A DNA stretch of 64,000 bases. It comes from Treponema sp. Lineage in GTDB: Bacteria; Spirochaetota; Spirochaetia; Treponematales; Treponemataceae. Position numbers and translations under genes: made by a program. The stretch's first letter is position 1; the number at the start of each line of letters is the position of its first letter. The stretch spans positions 35,623 through 99,622 of the forward strand of contig JAEESZ010000009.1 of assembly GCA_016286535.1 (NCBI GenBank), written 5' to 3'. Below the pieces are notes generated by a model, which was not told the origin of the DNA, made no database searches, and was given only the letters and a program-made list of their open reading frames with translations. Shown piece after piece: positions 61,066 to 64,000 of the stretch.

Positions 61066-61926
61066 ATGATTAAAAACCGCTTTTTGTCTATTACTGTAAT
61101 TACCCTGATTTATATTTTTGCCGCTGTCTGCGGATTTATTTCTTACAACTTTTTTACAAATCCTGAAGGACTTAATTTGTCTTATGGCCTTGCCATATTT
61201 CTTGCCGATGTTTTTGCAACCATAGTGATTTTTGTTTTCAGTCTGATTTTTAACAATGCTTCGGTTTATGATCCATACTGGAGTGTACAGCCTCCTGTAA
61301 TTCTTGCTGCAGTCCTCATTAAAAACGGCCAGAGCGAAAATCCTTTAATGGCTTTTCTTTTGTTTGCTGCAGTTTTGTTCTGGGCAATTCGCCTTACAGG
61401 CAACTGGATTTATAATTTTGAAAGTTTTGATTACCAGGACTGGCGCTATGTAATGCTGCGCGAAAAATCAGGAAAACTATATCCTTTTGTAAACTTTCTT
61501 GGAATCCATCTTTTTCCAACTGTAGTAGTTTTTCTTTGTATACTTCCTGCCGTTATAGCAGTTGTTGAAGGCGGAGTTTTTAGCCCTGTAAGCCTTATTT
61601 TTATTATTCTTTCTTTTGTGGCAGCTATAATCCAGTTGATTGCCGATTTACAGATGCAGTCTTTTAGAAAAAGCGGGAGTGGCGGCTTTATAAGAAAGGG
61701 ACTTTGGAAGCATGCAAGACATCCAAATTATGCAGGTGAAATCCTCATGTGGTGGGGAATCGGGCTTGCTTCAGTAGTTTCTCTTGGCGGAAAATGGCAG
61801 CTTCTTTGCGGAGCCTTAATCAATACCCTCATGTTCCTTTTTGTAAGCATCCCAATGGCCGACAAAAGACAATCCCGCAAACCCGGCTTCGAAGAATACA
61901 AAAAAGAAACCCGAATGTTGATTTAG
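61066..61926 (+). CDS. DUF1295 / steroid 5-alpha-reductase-like membrane protein
   Basis: 286 residues with about seven hydrophobic helices and the family end signature GLWKHARHPNYAGEILMWWG, used by the isoprenylcysteine methyltransferase/steroid reductase fold to bind a cofactor. YDPYWSVQPP and IRLTGNWIYNF are typical DUF1295 segments. Inner-membrane reductase of unknown substrate. AGGAG lies 6 bases upstream of the start. Same operon as the phosphatases. Confidence 0.88.
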   Translation: MIKNRFLSITVITLIYIFAAVCGFISYNFFTNPEGLNLSYGLAIFLADVFATIVIFVFSLIFNNASVYDPYWSVQPPVILAAVLIKNGQSENPLMAFLLFAAVLFWAIRLTGNWIYNFESFDYQDWRYVMLREKSGKLYPFVNFLGIHLFPTVVVFLCILPAVIAVVEGGVFSPVSLIFIILSFVAAIIQLIADLQMQSFRKSGSGGFIRKGLWKHARHPNYAGEILMWWGIGLASVVSLGGKWQLLCGALINTLMFLFVSIPMADKRQSRKPGFEEYKKETRMLI

Positions 61927-61945
61927 GCCCTTTTTTCTAATTAAA

Positions 61946-62914
61946 ATGAGATTTTTTATAAAGCATAAAGTTTTATTCAGCCTCTTTTTATTATGTATTA
62001 ATCCTCTTTTTTCTCTTGAAAATACAGCTGATAAATCATCTTTTTATATTATTCCCTATACAGGCTCTCTTTCCGGAAAAATAGGGGAGTATCTTTACAG
62101 AACTAATGGCTCCTTGTGCAGTTATTTAGACTGGAAGGAAACTTTTATTCCTCTTGCAGGAATTAAAAGCGGAGGAAAGTTTAATGATTTTAATTATTTT
62201 ATCTCTGCCTTTTATAAGTTTCCTTTTAAGTGCGGACAAATGACAGATTCTGATTATGATTTAAGCAGTAATTGTTTTTCTTTCGGGCAATTTCCCCTTC
62301 ATAATGATTTTAAGAACTATGGTCTTGATTTTAATTTTTCTTATGATTTTCATCCGGCAAGATTTTTTACTCTGTCTCCTGTTTTTCAATTATCTTTCAG
62401 GCATTACAGTTTTTATTCCGAAAGTGGAAGCGGCTGGATTTTACAAAATGAAAATAAAAAGTATGTTAGGTTTTCTCATATTGAATATATGCAGCAAAGT
62501 TATTTTCTGTTTACAGGAATAAAGACTGCTTTTTCTTATAAAAAAATTGATATCAATCTTAGTTTTCTTGCAAGTCCTCTTGCTCTTAATTATTCGCTTG
62601 ACTACCATGCCGATGATAATTCTTCAGGCGATAATTCCTACACAAGTATTACAAAACAGATTACATCTTTCTATTCTTACCTTGCTGCAGCAGAAGTAAA
62701 ATATAAAATTTCAGAAAATTTTTCTCTTCTTTTTGAAAGTGAGTTTTTAATTATGCTTAAGTCAAAGGGACCGACAGGCTTGTATGAGAATTACTATAAA
62801 GAAAAGTGCGCTCTTTTTGAAAATCCTGATGACTGGAATGTAATTGGGCAGAATTCTGCTAACAGTATTTTTGAAGCGGCTTTTACAATTGGCTGTATTT
62901 TTTATTTAAAATAA
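61946..62914 (+). CDS. Omptin-like outer-membrane protease (family A26)
   Basis: 322 residues with a signal peptide (MRFFIKHKVLFSLFLLCINP, cleaved near LFS). It follows OmpT closely where it matters: GSLSGKIGEYLY and SYLDWK match OmpT GTLSGKTKERVY and SQLDWK; GQMTDSDYDLSSN matches NMVDQDWMDSSN, giving Asp101 and Asp103 for OmpT Asp83/Asp85; LDYHAD gives Asp219 and His221 for Asp210/His212. The rest is alternating amphipathic strands of a barrel. Predicted outer-membrane endoprotease. The C-terminus FYLK is not the usual terminal aromatic. No evident ribosome-binding site; it follows the DUF1295 gene by 19 bases. Identification is by eye, from memory of OmpT. Confidence 0.78.
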   Translation: MRFFIKHKVLFSLFLLCINPLFSLENTADKSSFYIIPYTGSLSGKIGEYLYRTNGSLCSYLDWKETFIPLAGIKSGGKFNDFNYFISAFYKFPFKCGQMTDSDYDLSSNCFSFGQFPLHNDFKNYGLDFNFSYDFHPARFFTLSPVFQLSFRHYSFYSESGSGWILQNENKKYVRFSHIEYMQQSYFLFTGIKTAFSYKKIDINLSFLASPLALNYSLDYHADDNSSGDNSYTSITKQITSFYSYLAAAEVKYKISENFSLLFESEFLIMLKSKGPTGLYENYYKEKCALFENPDDWNVIGQNSANSIFEAAFTIGCIFYLK

Positions 62915-62915
62915 A

Positions 62916-62948
62916 AAAGCCAGGAAACTGATTTAGTAACCTGGCTTT
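62916..62948. terminator. Bidirectional terminator between omptin and lipoprotein genes
   Basis: AAAGCCAGG (62916-62924) pairs with CCTGGCTTT (62940-62948), a 9-bp stem between convergent genes. Further A/T bases flank it on both sides. Confidence 0.8.
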
Positions 62949-62972
62949 CAATTATCATTTACAAGTGCTTAA

Positions 62973-63839
62973 TTATTCAGCTAAAAGAATTGCCTGTTTT
63001 GTAAGGTCTAATACTTCAATTGAACCGTCTAATGTCTGTCCTGCTTTAATCATACCATAAGCACCTACATAAGCCTGTGCTGCACCTGATTTTCCAAGAG
63101 TTGTAGCAGAAATTGTTTTTGTAGTTCCAATTTTTGAAGCCTCATTTGCAGTGAAAACATGATTAGAAACAGTATTTGCCTTGTAAGGCTGTACTGTATA
63201 GCTTCCGTCTTCATTTTCGTCTACGTCAAATACAATAGAGAAGGTTCCGTCTTCTGCAAGATTATTAATTGTTGTCCATGTCTGAAGTTCAATTTCATAT
63301 GGAGTGAGAGTATCTGCATCGAATTCAGTTTTTGTTATTGCTGAACCAGTTTTCTCATCACCTGTCCAAGCTCCAAAATTCACTTTTCCCATATCTGCTT
63401 CAGCAATATTTGCAAAGTAAGAAACATAATAGCGAACATTACTTGCAGTAAGAGCCTGAACTCCAATTACACAGAAGTTCCATGTCTTATAGTTATCTGC
63501 AGTTTCGTCAGATTTATTCTGAGAAACATTAAAGAGAAGTCCAAGGTTTCCAACAGCTTCTCCATCAGCATAACCGTTATTGATTTTTACAAGACCTGCA
63601 ATATCGCTGTGTTTTGTTAATAATAATTTTCCACCGCGGATATAACCTGTTGTTTCATTTGTTTCGTCAGCAACTGTCCAGGTTCCAACTCCTGAATCAT
63701 ATGTTGCATCATTGTATTTAAAAATATCTGTACCAATAGATTTCTGAAGGGCACTTGTAAGCGACCAGTTACATCCACTAAATAATACAGCTGCACAAAG
63801 AGCGGCTGCTCCAAATAAAATTTTTTTTGTCATTTTCAT
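62973..63839 (-). CDS. Hypothetical treponemal lipoprotein
   Basis: 288 residues. The signal peptide ends with lipobox LFSGC, so the mature protein starts at Cys23. The mature part looks like a beta-sandwich, perhaps a carbohydrate-binding or concanavalin-like domain (TGYIRGGKLLLTKHSDIAGL, NLGLLFNVSQNKSDETADNY, YVGAYGMIKAGQTLDG), but I recognise no named family. The base composition is balanced and codon use looks like a highly expressed gene. AGGAG lies 8 bases before ATG 63839. The leader contains strong hairpins. Confidence 0.75.
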   Translation of the reverse strand: MKMTKKILFGAAALCAAVLFSGCNWSLTSALQKSIGTDIFKYNDATYDSGVGTWTVADETNETTGYIRGGKLLLTKHSDIAGLVKINNGYADGEAVGNLGLLFNVSQNKSDETADNYKTWNFCVIGVQALTASNVRYYVSYFANIAEADMGKVNFGAWTGDEKTGSAITKTEFDADTLTPYEIELQTWTTINNLAEDGTFSIVFDVDENEDGSYTVQPYKANTVSNHVFTANEASKIGTTKTISATTLGKSGAAQAYVGAYGMIKAGQTLDGSIEVLDLTKQAILLAE

Positions 63840-63864
63840 TTAAAAAACTCCTAAACGATTTTCC

Positions 63865-63925
63865 GCCCCGAGGGGCTAAAAATATTTGTACAGCAATAAA
63901 TCGACGATTTAGTTTTTTTGCTGTA
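63865..63925 (-). promoter_or_regulatory. Structured 5' leader of the lipoprotein gene
   Basis: A nested hairpin: outer arms TACAGCAA (63889-63896) and TTGCTGTA (63918-63925), inner arms TAAATCG (63897-63903) and CGATTTA (63905-63911). A second compact hairpin GCCCCGAGGGGC (63865-63876) lies nearer the gene. Either mRNA-stabilising structure or a regulatory leader. No clear promoter found upstream to 64000; the region is otherwise AT-rich without features. Confidence 0.5.
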
Positions 63926-64000
63926 TCAAACTTTTGTTCACAGTTTATAACAACTATTTAATAATTTATACCATTTTTCCTCTAGTTTCAATAAATTTTT

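Noticed and set aside
63865..63876. GCCCCGAGGGGC as a terminator
   Set aside because: No U-run follows in the direction of transcription, and a gene with its ribosome-binding site begins just downstream.

Overview
The window reads as a gene-dense, AT-rich stretch of a spirochaete chromosome, most likely a Treponema. Evidence for this is the DUF4954 protein, the giant BadF/DUF2229 activase, several secreted TPR, barrel and lipoprotein genes with only lineage-level recognisability, two-domain YggT, and the mix of core genes (dnaE, recG, gltX, parAB, an RpoD-like small sigma factor). Hexuronate catabolism (uxuA, uxuB) fits a host-associated plant-fibre niche, but that is inference. I saw no rRNA, tRNA, CRISPR array, insertion sequence or prophage, and no gene-free stretch over 300 bases. 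The longest gap, about 240 bases between recG and the sigma-factor start, holds a sigma-54-type promoter.

Layout. 1-4.3 kb: a truncated M16-peptidase-like exported protein that has lost its zinc motif, divergent from a DUF4954 beta-helix protein. 4.4-8.9 kb: a 1504-residue acyl-CoA dehydratase activase-like protein. 9-17 kb: a six-gene envelope operon (secreted protein, 969-residue TPR protein, plugless outer-membrane barrel with TonB-box-like motifs, ExbB, ExbD, TonB). 17-22 kb: MATE transporter, metA (homoserine acetyltransferase type), an HSL-like hydrolase that appears to lack its catalytic histidine, and a U32 protein. 21.9-23.4 kb: a visibly AT-richer lipoprotein/patatin pair. 23.4-29.9 kb: uxuA, larE, larB, larC, two small membrane proteins, uxuB, i.e. 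mannonate metabolism wrapped around nickel-pincer cofactor synthesis. 30-33.8 kb: HSL hydrolase, GGDEF cyclase, Nudix, HD-GYP. 33.8-40.6 kb (minus): a complete trp operon in five genes, trpE-trp(GD)-trp(CF)-trpB-trpA. 40.8-44.6 kb: argC, a NodB deacetylase, argJ, argB. 44.6-49 kb: methyltransferase, parA-parB, class III nucleotide cyclase. 49-58 kb (minus): M18 aminopeptidase, sigma factor, recG, yggT, dnaE. 58.2-62.9 kb: gltX, HAD phosphatase, LMW protein-tyrosine phosphatase, DUF1295 membrane protein, an omptin-like protease. 63-64 kb: a lipoprotein with a structured leader.

The regulatory DNA gives the most novel signals. (1) Three 18-bp near-palindromes overlie a TTGACA-N17-TATGTT promoter of trpE. 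(2) A textbook -24/-12 (sigma-54) site precedes the small sigma-70-family factor, recalling the RpoN-RpoS cascade of Borrelia. (3) At least seven genes have a -10 box ending 6 or 7 bases before the ATG, predicting leaderless mRNAs. (4) larE and uxuB each carry a 13-14 bp inverted repeat whose right arm covers the ribosome-binding site and start codon. Functionally, the uxu/lar arrangement suggests that a nickel-pincer epimerase (LarA family) feeds D-mannonate metabolism.
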